From contig CALBSQ010000260.1 of NCBI GenBank assembly GCA_937967325.1, positions 1 through 29,986 on the forward strand: 29,986 bases of DNA, in the 5' to 3' direction. Of the stretch, positions 16,349-24,171 are shown one piece after another. Every line of letters starts with the position of its first letter. Within the stretch, counting starts at the first letter, position 1. The notes under the pieces were generated by a model. It searched no databases. It was not told where the DNA came from and saw nothing but the letters and a program-made list of their open reading frames with translations. This DNA comes from an uncultured Chloroflexota bacterium. Its GTDB lineage: Bacteria > Chloroflexota > UBA4733. Both the position numbers and the translations under genes were made by a program.

Positions 16349-17287
16349 ATGCAAACGTTGACAACTCGCATGGCACTTGCCCAGTTTCCGGCGCTCGGCG
16401 CCACGATAGTGCTGGGGGTAACGGAGCCGGAGCGCCTCACCGCCGTCGTCGCCCACGTTCGCAGTCGCATCGAGGAAGTCAATCGGGCGCTGAGCCGCTT
16501 TCGTCCCGACAGCGAGCTCAGCCGTATCGACGCCCAGCCGGACCGCCCCTGGGTGGTGTCCGAGCTGTTCGGTGAGGTGCTGGACCTTGCCCTGCGCGCC
16601 GCCGCTTCCACCAACGGCTGGTTTGATCCAACGGTCCGTGATGCCGTCGAGGCGTCCGGCTATGATCGGAGCATCGAGCTGATCGAGCGCGATGGCCCAG
16701 GGCTTGCCCGTCCGGTTCGGCCGGCCGGCGGATGGCCCAGCGTGATCTTCGACCGGCGCAGCCGGGTGCTGCTGTTGCCGCGGGGAGTGCGCCTGGACTT
16801 CGGCGGCATCGGCAAGGGCTTCGCCGTGGACTACGCCCTCCGCGACGTCCCAAGGGGCGAGAGCGGGGTGCTGGTGAGCGCCGGCGGCGATCTCGCCTGC
16901 GCCGGTCCGCCGCCGGAAGGCGGCTGGCCCTGCGAAGTAGCGGCGACACCAGACTCCGCGCCCGAGGCGACGGTGCTGCTGCAGGGCGGCGCCCTGGCGA
17001 CCTCCGGACTCGGTCGCCGGCAATGGCAGCGGGACGGCGAGCGCCTGCACCACTTGATCGACCCGCGCACCGGGCGCCCCGGGCGCAGCCCGTGGCGCAT
17101 CGTCACGGTGGCCGCCCGCACCTGTGCAGCGGCCGAGGTGGCGGCCAAGGTGGGCTGGCTCATGGGCGAGGCGGGACCGGACTGGGTCGCCGCGCAAGGG
17201 CTGACGGCGCGCTTCCGCGCGCTGGATGGCCGGGTTTGCACGATCGGCTGCTGGCCGGTGGAGGAGCAGGGGGAGAACAATGAGTAG
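16349..17287 (+). CDS. apbE: FAD:protein FMN transferase (ApbE family)
   Basis: A 312-residue ApbE-type flavin transferase, which attaches FMN from FAD to Thr/Ser of extracytoplasmic acceptor proteins. Family motifs are present: FDPTV (NGWFDPTVRDA), LDFGGIGKGFAVD (about residue 150), SAGGDLACAG, and HHLIDPRTGRP (about 234), which contributes metal and flavin contacts. No signal peptide or lipobox is seen, unlike many exported ApbE proteins, so its location is uncertain; it may act without standard export or rely on its partners. ATG 16349 follows TAGGAG overlapping the previous gene's stop. Its end overlaps the next gene by eight bases. Its presence strongly implies a flavinylated partner in or near this cluster. 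Confidence 0.93.
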   Translation: MQTLTTRMALAQFPALGATIVLGVTEPERLTAVVAHVRSRIEEVNRALSRFRPDSELSRIDAQPDRPWVVSELFGEVLDLALRAAASTNGWFDPTVRDAVEASGYDRSIELIERDGPGLARPVRPAGGWPSVIFDRRSRVLLLPRGVRLDFGGIGKGFAVDYALRDVPRGESGVLVSAGGDLACAGPPPEGGWPCEVAATPDSAPEATVLLQGGALATSGLGRRQWQRDGERLHHLIDPRTGRPGRSPWRIVTVAARTCAAAEVAAKVGWLMGEAGPDWVAAQGLTARFRALDGRVCTIGCWPVEEQGENNE

Positions 17288-17834
17288 CGCACAGTCCAGC
17301 CTCTTGTGGTTCGTGGCCCGTGGCAGCGGCATGGTGGCCTACCTGCTGCTCACCTTTGCCGTGGCGCTGGGCATCGCCGTCAATCGACGGTGGCAGCGCC
17401 CTTCCTGGCCGCGTCTCGTGGTCGAGGCCACGCATCGCCACCTCGTGCTGCTGTTCTTCCTGTTCCTGATCGTGCATATGGCGACGATCGTGCTCGATCC
17501 TTTCAGCCACGTCACGCTGCTCGCCACCGTCGTGCCCTTCAGCAGCAGCTACCGCCCCTTCTGGGTGGGCCTCGGCGTCATCGCCATGGAGCTGGGGCTG
17601 GCCATCGTGGCGACCGTCCTCATCCGCCACCGCATCGGCCACCGCGCCTGGCACGCGCTGCACCTGCTGACCTACCTGCTCTTCCCGCTCTCGCTCTTAC
17701 ACGGCCTGGGCAGCGGCTCCGACACCGGGACCGGTTGGGCCATGGGTATGTACGTGGCTAGCGCGATCGTGGTCATCGCCGCCATCCTCTGGCGACTCAG
17801 CGCGGCGCGGGTAGTGGCACAGCTGGGCACGTAG
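17280..17834 (+). CDS. Ferric-reductase-like haem b membrane protein
   Basis: A 184-residue integral membrane protein with about five helices (near 16-34, 54-73, 94-115, 126-145 and 153-171). Histidines suit two b haems: H52/H54 with H66 in the second helix, and H128 with H141 (13 apart) in the fourth. This matches the ferric-reductase-like transmembrane domain group (YedZ/FRE type), which moves electrons across the membrane. No FAD or NAD domain is attached, so electrons must come from separate proteins, here plausibly the NuoF-like protein and ferredoxin. ATG 17280 lies in GGGGAGAACAATG and overlaps apbE by eight bases. Last gene of the cluster. Confidence 0.85.
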   Translation: MSSAQSSLLWFVARGSGMVAYLLLTFAVALGIAVNRRWQRPSWPRLVVEATHRHLVLLFFLFLIVHMATIVLDPFSHVTLLATVVPFSSSYRPFWVGLGVIAMELGLAIVATVLIRHRIGHRAWHALHLLTYLLFPLSLLHGLGSGSDTGTGWAMGMYVASAIVVIAAILWRLSAARVVAQLGT

Positions 17835-17948
17835 GGACCTGGATTCCATGGCACACGGCAAGATGGAGCGGGAGCTTCCGCGTTCGTAGCCAGGAGCCGG
17901 CAGGCGTGATCGCGCTATCCAAGGCGCCCGAGTGAAGTGAGGCCAGCC

Positions 17949-18536
17949 ATGGCGGCAACCCAGCAGCGGATTACCTACGACGAGCTGTACGAGATGCCCG
18001 ACGACGGCATCCTCTACGAGCTGCTGGACGGTGAGCTGGTGACGCGCGCTGCCCCTACCTTCCGGCATCAGCAGGCGGTGAGCCGCCTGGATCGGCTGCG
18101 CGCACCGGTGGAAGAGGCTGGGCACGGCATTGTTGTCGTCGGCCCCTTTGACGTGGTCCTCGACCAGTACAACATGACGCTGCCGGACTTGATCTTCGTC
18201 AGGTCCGAGCGCCAGGGGATCGTGACCGACATCGGCTGCCATGGGGCGCCCGACCTCATCGTGGAGGTCGTCTCCCCTACCTCGGTAGAGCGCGATTGGG
18301 AGGACAAGCGGACCACGTATCAGCGCTTCGGCGTCCGCTCCTACTGGATCATCGACCTTATCGGGCAGGCTGTGCATCGCCTGGATCTGGTGGACGGCCG
18401 CTACGTCGAGCGCCAGCCGCTCCGCCCCGGCGATGCGCTCACAAGCTCGCTCTTCCCGGGGCTTGCCCTCGACGTCGGCCGGCTTTTCGCTCGAGGGGGC
18501 GCTGGCGAGCGGCTGCAGGCTCCGGCGCAAGGATAA
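17949..18536 (+). CDS. Uma2-family (DUF820) putative endonuclease
   Basis: A 195-residue member of the Uma2/DUF820 family, with a PD-(D/E)XK-like nuclease fold. Seen are YELLDGELV, the acidic PDLIFV, PDLIVEVVSPTS and EDKRTTYQRFGVRSYWIID, which together give the family's Asp, Glu and Lys active-site set. These genes are abundant in cyanobacteria and Chloroflexi, often in many copies, and their biological role is unknown. ATG 17949 was preferred over the in-frame GTG at 17937. It is monocistronic, about 115 bases after the redox cluster. Codon use still matches the GC-rich left region. Confidence 0.9.
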   Translation: MAATQQRITYDELYEMPDDGILYELLDGELVTRAAPTFRHQQAVSRLDRLRAPVEEAGHGIVVVGPFDVVLDQYNMTLPDLIFVRSERQGIVTDIGCHGAPDLIVEVVSPTSVERDWEDKRTTYQRFGVRSYWIIDLIGQAVHRLDLVDGRYVERQPLRPGDALTSSLFPGLALDVGRLFARGGAGERLQAPAQG

Positions 18537-19024
18537 TGATAACGAATACAAGATTGGGCAGACCCGACGGTGGACCGCCGGCAAGCGCGTTTTTAGACCC
18601 AATGTGGTTGATGCGGCCTCCAAAGCGCTGGGCGGTTCGGCAGCATAGGGTGCGTGAAGTTGGTCCTCAACGGGACATGGGGATAGGAGATGGCGGCCTC
18701 GAAAACTACACCTCTAGCAAGCAGTGTTTCCTAAAGTGCTCGGAGCGGTCCCGCTAGTTCAGCCGCGACCTGAGCCGGTCGCACGGCCTCCGAAAACTGC
18801 GTCCCCACCGATGCGGACGGCCTCGCGCCACCAGCCACCGAACGCCGCTTTGCCGCACCCTAGCCGGCGACGCACGTCACGCACCATCGCAGATGCCCAC
18901 CTAACGTCCTTCCCCTTCCACCATTCGCATCGCGTCAGCCGTATAGTTGGTTCCCTCAGCGGTTCGGCTATCATCGGCCACACAACGTCGGCATCGTCTT
19001 CGCAAAGCCAGCCTCGGAGGTCCA
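18537..19024. other. Non-coding gap at the composition boundary
   Basis: 488 bases without a credible gene. Base composition moves from the GC-rich left side to the more AT-rich right side within this stretch. I see no tRNA, integrase site or clear direct repeat. A good ribosome site (GGAGG, 19016-19020) at its end serves the next gene. Confidence 0.5.
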
Positions 19025-21319
19025 ATGCTCGAAACACCATTGCCCAATCCCTACCGGCTGACAGTCAACGTCCGGCCAATCAAGACCGCCTACTTCTTTC
19101 GAGACGACGACGACGCTGCGTTGCTTCGCATACTGCGCCTCGCAGGCACCCAGTGGGGGGGCATCCGGAATCTCATCGTCCCCGTCGGTGGCGACCTGCA
19201 ACCTGCCGATGTCTTCACGCGCCTCCTGAAGATTCATGAGCCAGATCAGTTCGTTTCCTACCTCACACAGGGTGCTGGCGCACAGATTGCAGTTGATCGT
19301 CTCCAAGACTATCTCCAGTCGCTCTATCGGCATCGCCAAGTTCGCCTTTCGGCAGGTCCGCCCTTCGAGAAATGGGACCACAGTGCTCACGCCCTTAGTG
19401 TCCTACCATCGGATTACGCTCAAGGCAGACAGCTAACCGTACGCAAAGTAGACCAATCACAGATAAGTCCTTTGATGAACGCCGCCATGTTTGGCGCAAT
19501 ATATCCGGGACAGGAAGAAACCTACGCTCGAGTTGTCCGCAACGTAGCTGACGACGTCGATCCATCCTCAATACGGTTCTGGCAATGCCAACTTGACACG
19601 AATCCGCTCTCCTCGGTCATAAACCTCACATCATTTGGCGTCGACTCTTATCAGATTCAGGCGCCTACGCGGTCAAATCACTTCGACATTGTCGTCGGCA
19701 GTTCACCGGAGAGCCTGTGTACGTACTGGAACTTCAGAGCGACACGGGAGATGGCGCAAGGTTATTCCGACTTGGCGCGTCGCACCCTTCTGCTGCCGAT
19801 CACCCTAGTCACCGACGAAGCAGCCATGGTCAATCTGGTTCGCTTCCTTCGGGATGTGCTTCCGCACCGCAACATAATGACGAATCTGCATGTCAGGTTT
19901 CAGTGCTGGGACTCAAGTGACCATGACACCATGCAGCATATGCTGAGCAGCTTGTCCGATTTCGTTCCGTTCACTGGTAAGGTCTCCATCAACGAAACGT
20001 CGAGCAGCTTCGAGCAACCAGAGCCGGAGACCTTCACTGCTCGTCCACTCAGCTATATGATCACTCTGCCAGATTTACCCCATGCTGTCTTGGAGGGGGT
20101 TCGCGAGCAGTTCCGGACGACTATTACTCTGTCATACGGCAAAAATGAGTTCATCTTCGTCCCTCCTGAGCTCTTGAGAAGTCACCCGACCGGTGGGGTA
20201 ATGCTAGACTTTATCTGTGACGTATGGAAAAGATATCCGCGAATACAGGAATTGTCGACTCTGATCGTCAGGGACAGCTGGTTTTCGAAGTACGGCATCA
20301 GCATGATGGTTCACTTTGTTGCTAGTAGTCAGTATTTGAGCTTCTCCCTACCGGATGAGTGGACGACGGTGAGTTCGTATTTCAGTGGCCGGGGATATGG
20401 GATCTTGGAGTCGAAGTCTGGCAGATATGCCGATGCAGTAGTTCGGCTTGTTGGAAGCCTCAACGGAGTTGAACTCCTCGCATCGAAGGCGGTCTACTTG
20501 TTGTTAGACAAGCTGACACTGAAGAGCACCATGAAGATCGCACAGCGTGTCGCTGCCATACTCGGCGTTGACGCAGCTCGCGTTGACGATATCCGGGCTG
20601 CCCTCGCGGAATTTGGGATCGACACCGAACTGAAGGGGCACGTCAAGGCGTACAAGGAACTGCGCGGTGATGAGGATTTGAAGGACTACCGCTCGAATTT
20701 GCTGGCGCTGCTTGAGCGTCTCTGCGAGTGTCAGGTCGTGAGGAGGGGTTACTATCTCGATTGCCCTCATTGCGGCGCGGCGGACTGGTATCCGCTAACG
20801 GGCATTGAAGAACGGCTTGTTTGCTCGGGTTGTGGACGCCAGTTCATGTTACCGGTGGAGTGGCCGCGTGGGAGCCGTGACGAGGCCCAATGGCGGTATC
20901 GGCTGAATACGTTGGCGAATCGCGCCATTGATCAGGATGTGTTGCCCAATATCCTGGCATTGTATCGTGTTGCCGGGCGCAAAGGTAATGAAGGCTCGTG
21001 CTGCAAGGTAATCGGGCTCGAGTTAGCCGAGGATGGGAAACTTGTCGCGGAAGTCGACTTCATGCTTGTGGCGAATAGCGAATTGGTTGCCGGAGAGTGC
21101 AAAGCCGGTGACGAGATTGGCGAGAAGGATGTACGGACGGCCGTGCGATTGGCTGAGGCCGGGGTAAAACAGTTCTATTTTTGCACCGTAAGGTCGTTCA
21201 ATGAGCCCGCGAAGAGGCGGATTGATGAGTTGCGGGAGTTGTTGGAGTCGAAGGGCCTCCCGATGGAGGTCGCGGAATTGGATGGCGAAGAGCTGCTTGG
21301 TGAGAGACTTGCCCCATAA
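19025..21319 (+). CDS. Large protein with zinc ribbon and PD-(D/E)XK-like C-terminus
   Basis: A 764-residue protein I do not recognise as a whole. The N-terminus (AYFFRDDDD, then a short LAGTQWGGIRNLIVPVGGD stretch) and the long middle (to about 570) match no family I can name. A zinc ribbon follows: CPHC at 580-583 and CSGC about 20 residues later. The C-terminus has D678 (AEVDFML) and E691-C-K693 (GECKAG), spaced like the D-(x)n-E-x-K core of Mrr/Holliday-resolvase-type nucleases. ATG 19025 has GGAGG at 19016-19020; the frame stays open further upstream without a ribosome site. A lone defence-type or DNA-repair nuclease with a target-sensing N-terminus is the most likely role (inference). 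GC is lower than in genes to the left. Confidence 0.8.
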   Translation: MLETPLPNPYRLTVNVRPIKTAYFFRDDDDAALLRILRLAGTQWGGIRNLIVPVGGDLQPADVFTRLLKIHEPDQFVSYLTQGAGAQIAVDRLQDYLQSLYRHRQVRLSAGPPFEKWDHSAHALSVLPSDYAQGRQLTVRKVDQSQISPLMNAAMFGAIYPGQEETYARVVRNVADDVDPSSIRFWQCQLDTNPLSSVINLTSFGVDSYQIQAPTRSNHFDIVVGSSPESLCTYWNFRATREMAQGYSDLARRTLLLPITLVTDEAAMVNLVRFLRDVLPHRNIMTNLHVRFQCWDSSDHDTMQHMLSSLSDFVPFTGKVSINETSSSFEQPEPETFTARPLSYMITLPDLPHAVLEGVREQFRTTITLSYGKNEFIFVPPELLRSHPTGGVMLDFICDVWKRYPRIQELSTLIVRDSWFSKYGISMMVHFVASSQYLSFSLPDEWTTVSSYFSGRGYGILESKSGRYADAVVRLVGSLNGVELLASKAVYLLLDKLTLKSTMKIAQRVAAILGVDAARVDDIRAALAEFGIDTELKGHVKAYKELRGDEDLKDYRSNLLALLERLCECQVVRRGYYLDCPHCGAADWYPLTGIEERLVCSGCGRQFMLPVEWPRGSRDEAQWRYRLNTLANRAIDQDVLPNILALYRVAGRKGNEGSCCKVIGLELAEDGKLVAEVDFMLVANSELVAGECKAGDEIGEKDVRTAVRLAEAGVKQFYFCTVRSFNEPAKRRIDELRELLESKGLPMEVAELDGEELLGERLAP

Positions 21320-21668
21320 GCGAATAGTCCCCTATCGGGCCGTGGGTCTGAAAGCCACAGCCTTGGCCATTTCCGCGCCGTCTCGGCCCTGTTGCCAACA
21401 TCGACTCGAGCATGGAAGTCCCCTTGAGCGCTCGCCGTACCAACTCCCAGCGGTCCTCGTAGACGATGCGCACGTCGGCAGGGTTGCTGACCCACCGCGC
21501 CTCGATCACCACAATTCAGCTCGTATCCCTTGCTAAAAGTGTAGACGCAAGGCGGGGCCGGGCGTGACATGCAGGTTGGTCGCGCGCAAGGAACCTCTGG
21601 AGGTGCATAGATACCTTTTCTACGCCGCACCGGTCTGCTAATATCTCGCTGAACAATCCGACTAACCT
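21320..21668. other. Gap with possible decayed minus-strand coding
   Basis: 349 bases. On the minus strand an open frame (about 21,300-21,512) reads like real protein in part (ARWVSNPADVRIVYEDRWEL) but has no clear start and ends in low-quality sequence. It may be the relic of a lost gene, family unrecognised. A promoter for the next gene lies at the right end. Confidence 0.3.
21639..21644 (+). promoter_or_regulatory. Putative -10 element (TAATAT)
   Basis: TAATAT lies 52 nt before the chosen start of the HSDR_N-RAMA gene, within otherwise GC-rich sequence. No convincing -35 is visible 17 nt upstream, so support is modest. Confidence 0.35.
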
Positions 21669-21695
21669 ATGGGTGAGATTCACGCTGAGGACGAG

Positions 21696-22829
21696 ATGGA
21701 GAGGGAAGCCGCAAAGTCCGCCATTGGGGACGTTCTTGAGGAGATGGCAGCATTTCTGAGTCAGGACACTCCCCCGGAGCTTAGCGAGGCCGATACCAAG
21801 GCTTACTTCGTAGAACCGCTGGTCAAGGCTCTTGGCTGGACGGGTATCGGCGTTGTTCAGCGTGAATTCTACGTCCGGAGCACACAGGAATTCATCGACT
21901 ACGTCATGTATGTGTCCGGCAAACGTGAGCTAGCGGTCGAGGCTAAGCGGCTCCAGGTTCAGCTTAATGAGAAGCATGCGGCGCAGTTGGTGCAATATTG
22001 TTCGGTGGAAGGCATCGAATGGGCTGTGCTCACCAATGGACGAGATTGGCAGGTGTTCAATACCTACCTTCCATCGGACATTGCAGCGAAGCGGCTGTTC
22101 CGGCTGGATTTCCTCGGCGCGAACAACCGGCAGGATTACCAGGCGCGCTTTGACCAATTGTGGCTCTTGTCCCGCGAGACGTTCCCATCCGCCATTCGAG
22201 CTTGGCTGGAGGGCCAGCGTCTGGAGTCCGCACTGCGCGGGATTCTTGCGAGCCCCTCCTCGCGAACCATCAGAGCCGCGGTGGCTGAGCTGGCGGCAGC
22301 GAGAGTCTCGGTGCGTTCGGATGTCGTGGTGCGGTGGTTCCAAGGTCGCCTTGCCACGTCAGCGAACGTAGGGCCACCGCCGGTCACGAGTAAGACGTAC
22401 AATGCAGTCCGAAATCGAGCAAACGGCGATGTCGTGACCGACGCCCCTACCGGAGTGCCCGAGAATCGCGGCCCTGTGGAGAGCGAAGGATCAATCCCAC
22501 TAGTAAACGAGGAAGGGCGCGTGGTTGTCACAAAACGCCACTATGGCGTCCGTCTCGAAGAGCTACTACGTGCGAACATAGTCCATCCCGGTACAGCGTT
22601 AGTACTCATGGCACGCGGCCAGGATATTGCCATGGCTGAACTCAACGCGACAGGGGAAATCGTTTACCAAGGCCGGGGCTATCGAACTCCTTCGCATCCA
22701 GACTTTGCGCGTTTGCAAGGTAGACAAGCTAGCAATGGCTGGGCGAGCTGGTACGCGGTCCTTCCTGAAGGACGCCGGTCGCTCGCGGATTTGAGGGAAC
22801 ACCTGCTGCGCATGAGCAATGACAAGTAG
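21696..22829 (+). CDS. HSDR_N-type nuclease domain fused to a RAMA domain
   Basis: A 377-residue two-domain protein. The N-terminal half resembles the type I restriction R-subunit N-terminal nuclease (HSDR_N): SEADTKAYFVEPLVKALGW, D68 (EFIDYVMYV), E82-A-K84 (AVEAKRL) and LVQYCSVEGIEWAVLTNG, the PD-(D/E)XK core. The C-terminal about 95 residues look like a RAMA domain: RLEELLRANIVHPG, ATGEIVYQGRGYRTPS and NGWASWYAVLPEGRRSLADL. RAMA domains accompany adenine methylases and restriction proteins and are thought to sense DNA modification. No helicase, specificity or methylase subunit is present. ATG 21696 has GAGG five bases before it; ATG 21669 is in frame but without a ribosome site. A solitary modification-sensing nuclease is the likely role (inference). 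Confidence 0.82.
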   Translation: MEREAAKSAIGDVLEEMAAFLSQDTPPELSEADTKAYFVEPLVKALGWTGIGVVQREFYVRSTQEFIDYVMYVSGKRELAVEAKRLQVQLNEKHAAQLVQYCSVEGIEWAVLTNGRDWQVFNTYLPSDIAAKRLFRLDFLGANNRQDYQARFDQLWLLSRETFPSAIRAWLEGQRLESALRGILASPSSRTIRAAVAELAAARVSVRSDVVVRWFQGRLATSANVGPPPVTSKTYNAVRNRANGDVVTDAPTGVPENRGPVESEGSIPLVNEEGRVVVTKRHYGVRLEELLRANIVHPGTALVLMARGQDIAMAELNATGEIVYQGRGYRTPSHPDFARLQGRQASNGWASWYAVLPEGRRSLADLREHLLRMSNDK

Positions 22830-22909
22830 TCGTGGAGGCGGCTTCTAGGAATGCGTAGTGAGCAGGAATGATGCCGTCGATGCAGACGTGCCGTATTGGA
22901 CCCAGTGCC

Positions 22910-23212
22910 TCAATATTTGTCCCTGAGGAGTGGATTCTCAGCCGTGTGGACCCACCAACTCCGCGTCGTCGGCGGCAACCAGGCGGGTGGCGGCGTCCCC
23001 GGCACCTCCTTTCGTGGCCTGGCGAGCGACTCGGCGGTGAAGTAGCGCCAGCCGATCTGCCATTCGTCGCGCCGCTTGAACAGACCCTCGCGCCGCAGAT
23101 ACCACAGCGTGTACTCCCAGGCCCTGTTGAGCAGGGCAACGTCGCGTCGACCGCCGCAGGCCTGGACGTGACGCTGGAACCAGCCGGCGGTCAGCACGGG
23201 CCGCTGACGCAC
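22910..23212 (-). CDS. Small hypothetical protein beside the AbiEi-like gene
   Basis: A 100-residue frame that looks protein-like (GWFQRHVQACGGR, NRAWEYTLWYLRREGLFKRRDEWQIGWRYFTAESL), rich in Trp and Arg. I do not recognise a family. GTG 23212 lies inside the end of the AbiEi-like gene (22-base overlap, different frame), suggesting coupled translation. In AbiE systems the second gene encodes a nucleotidyltransferase toxin (AbiEii) of about 300 residues; this is far too short and lacks its GSxxxDxD-type motif. It could be an unrelated partner or the remains of a longer gene. Confidence 0.45.
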   Translation of the reverse strand: MRQRPVLTAGWFQRHVQACGGRRDVALLNRAWEYTLWYLRREGLFKRRDEWQIGWRYFTAESLARPRKEVPGTPPPAWLPPTTRSWWVHTAENPLLRDKY

Positions 23213-23946
23213 CCGCTGTCGTAGACGCGCCAGCGAGCCGCGAACGGTGCGTCGGTCGAGCGCGGGCCGGTGAAAAAGGGGCCTGCCCCGATAGGACCGA
23301 GGGCGGCGATCGCGGCCGCATGCTCTTTGGCGTCGCAGACCTCGGTCAAATAGCCGGCACGGGCGCGGGTAGCAGCTCGCCGGTCTCGCAGAGCGCCAGC
23401 TACGTCTTCTGGGGCCGCATCGTCCAGCAGACGGCGCAGCCAGCCCCGCGCCGCATCCAATTCCAGGCGCGGTGCAAGTTGGGCCACCTCGGCGAACAGC
23501 TCGGGCGGGGTGGGCACGGGCATCCCGTCGACGCGATCGTGCGCCGGAGCTGGACTGGTGCGCAACATGCGGTAGGTAGCGTCGAGCGCCCTAGGTTTAG
23601 GCGTGTCGGCCTCGGCGACGAGGAGGTGGTGGTGGGGCGAGCGCTGGGCGTAGCCGCGCAGCCAGGCGGCCGACATCGCGCCCGGGTGAAAGGCGTCTGG
23701 ATGGCGATTCAGTTCCGCCCGCAGGACCAGCCACGGATCGCCGGAGGGATACGGCCCGGCGACCGCGCCCGGGATGAACTCGTAGGAGCCGCGCACTCCT
23801 GTGGGGGCTAACCAGCCCCGCCGGACGAGCTCGGTGAGCGCGTGGCGCGCCGCCGACGATGAGAGCTCCGGTCGCACCGCGAGAATATCCTGCACCGTCA
23901 CCAGCCGGCGCGCATCCAGTTCAAAGGCCTGGACGATGTCCGCCAA
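23191..23946 (-). CDS. AbiEi-like antitoxin / winged-helix regulator
   Basis: A 251-residue protein with the layout of type IV AbiEi antitoxins. An N-terminal winged helix (about 15-65; ALTELVRRGWLAPTGVRGSYEFIPG) is followed by a C-terminal alpha/beta domain with HPDAFHPGAMSAAWLRGYAQ, ALDATYRMLRTSPAP, RAGYLTEV and, near the end, GPRSTDAPFAARWRV, which resembles the family's final strand. AbiEi binds inverted repeats in its own promoter and neutralises AbiEii. The tracked start is TTG 23946; the frame stays open upstream without ATG or GTG, so the true start is uncertain. A small palindrome-like GCAAATTTTGC lies upstream. No AbiEii toxin gene follows. Confidence 0.7.
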   Translation of the reverse strand: MADIVQAFELDARRLVTVQDILAVRPELSSSAARHALTELVRRGWLAPTGVRGSYEFIPGAVAGPYPSGDPWLVLRAELNRHPDAFHPGAMSAAWLRGYAQRSPHHHLLVAEADTPKPRALDATYRMLRTSPAPAHDRVDGMPVPTPPELFAEVAQLAPRLELDAARGWLRRLLDDAAPEDVAGALRDRRAATRARAGYLTEVCDAKEHAAAIAALGPIGAGPFFTGPRSTDAPFAARWRVYDSGCVSGPC

Positions 23947-24171
23947 CCAGTTCGGGATCGTTCTGCCAGGTAGCTCGCTGAGGGCGGTTATTGCAAAATT
24001 TGCTGTGAATGCGAGTGTACCACGCGCGTAGCGGGTCAGAATATCAACTCGCGCGATTCCACCTTTCTTCTCCCCACCCCTGCGCGGTGGCAGCCGAGGC
24101 CTAAGGAGCGGGGCCCGGCGCGACCTCCCGCACTGTCCGCGCCCGGAACCGGCTCGTCCGTTAATGCCCGC

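Noticed and set aside
15420..16361. Second plus-strand frame covering the Ser/Thr-rich protein, considered as evidence of a frameshift
   Set aside because: The chosen frame has a good ribosome site, a TM segment and a consistent composition; the other frame gives an irregular His/Arg/Asp-rich product.
14011..17834. Considered as a complex I or Rnf/Nqr operon
   Set aside because: Only a NuoF-like subunit is present, with no other complex I, Rnf or Nqr membrane subunits; the haem protein and ApbE point to a different electron route.
21198..21512. Minus-strand frame with partly protein-like sequence
   Set aside because: No ribosome site, no family match, and it overlaps the end of the 764-residue gene; kept only as a possible relic in the gap entry.
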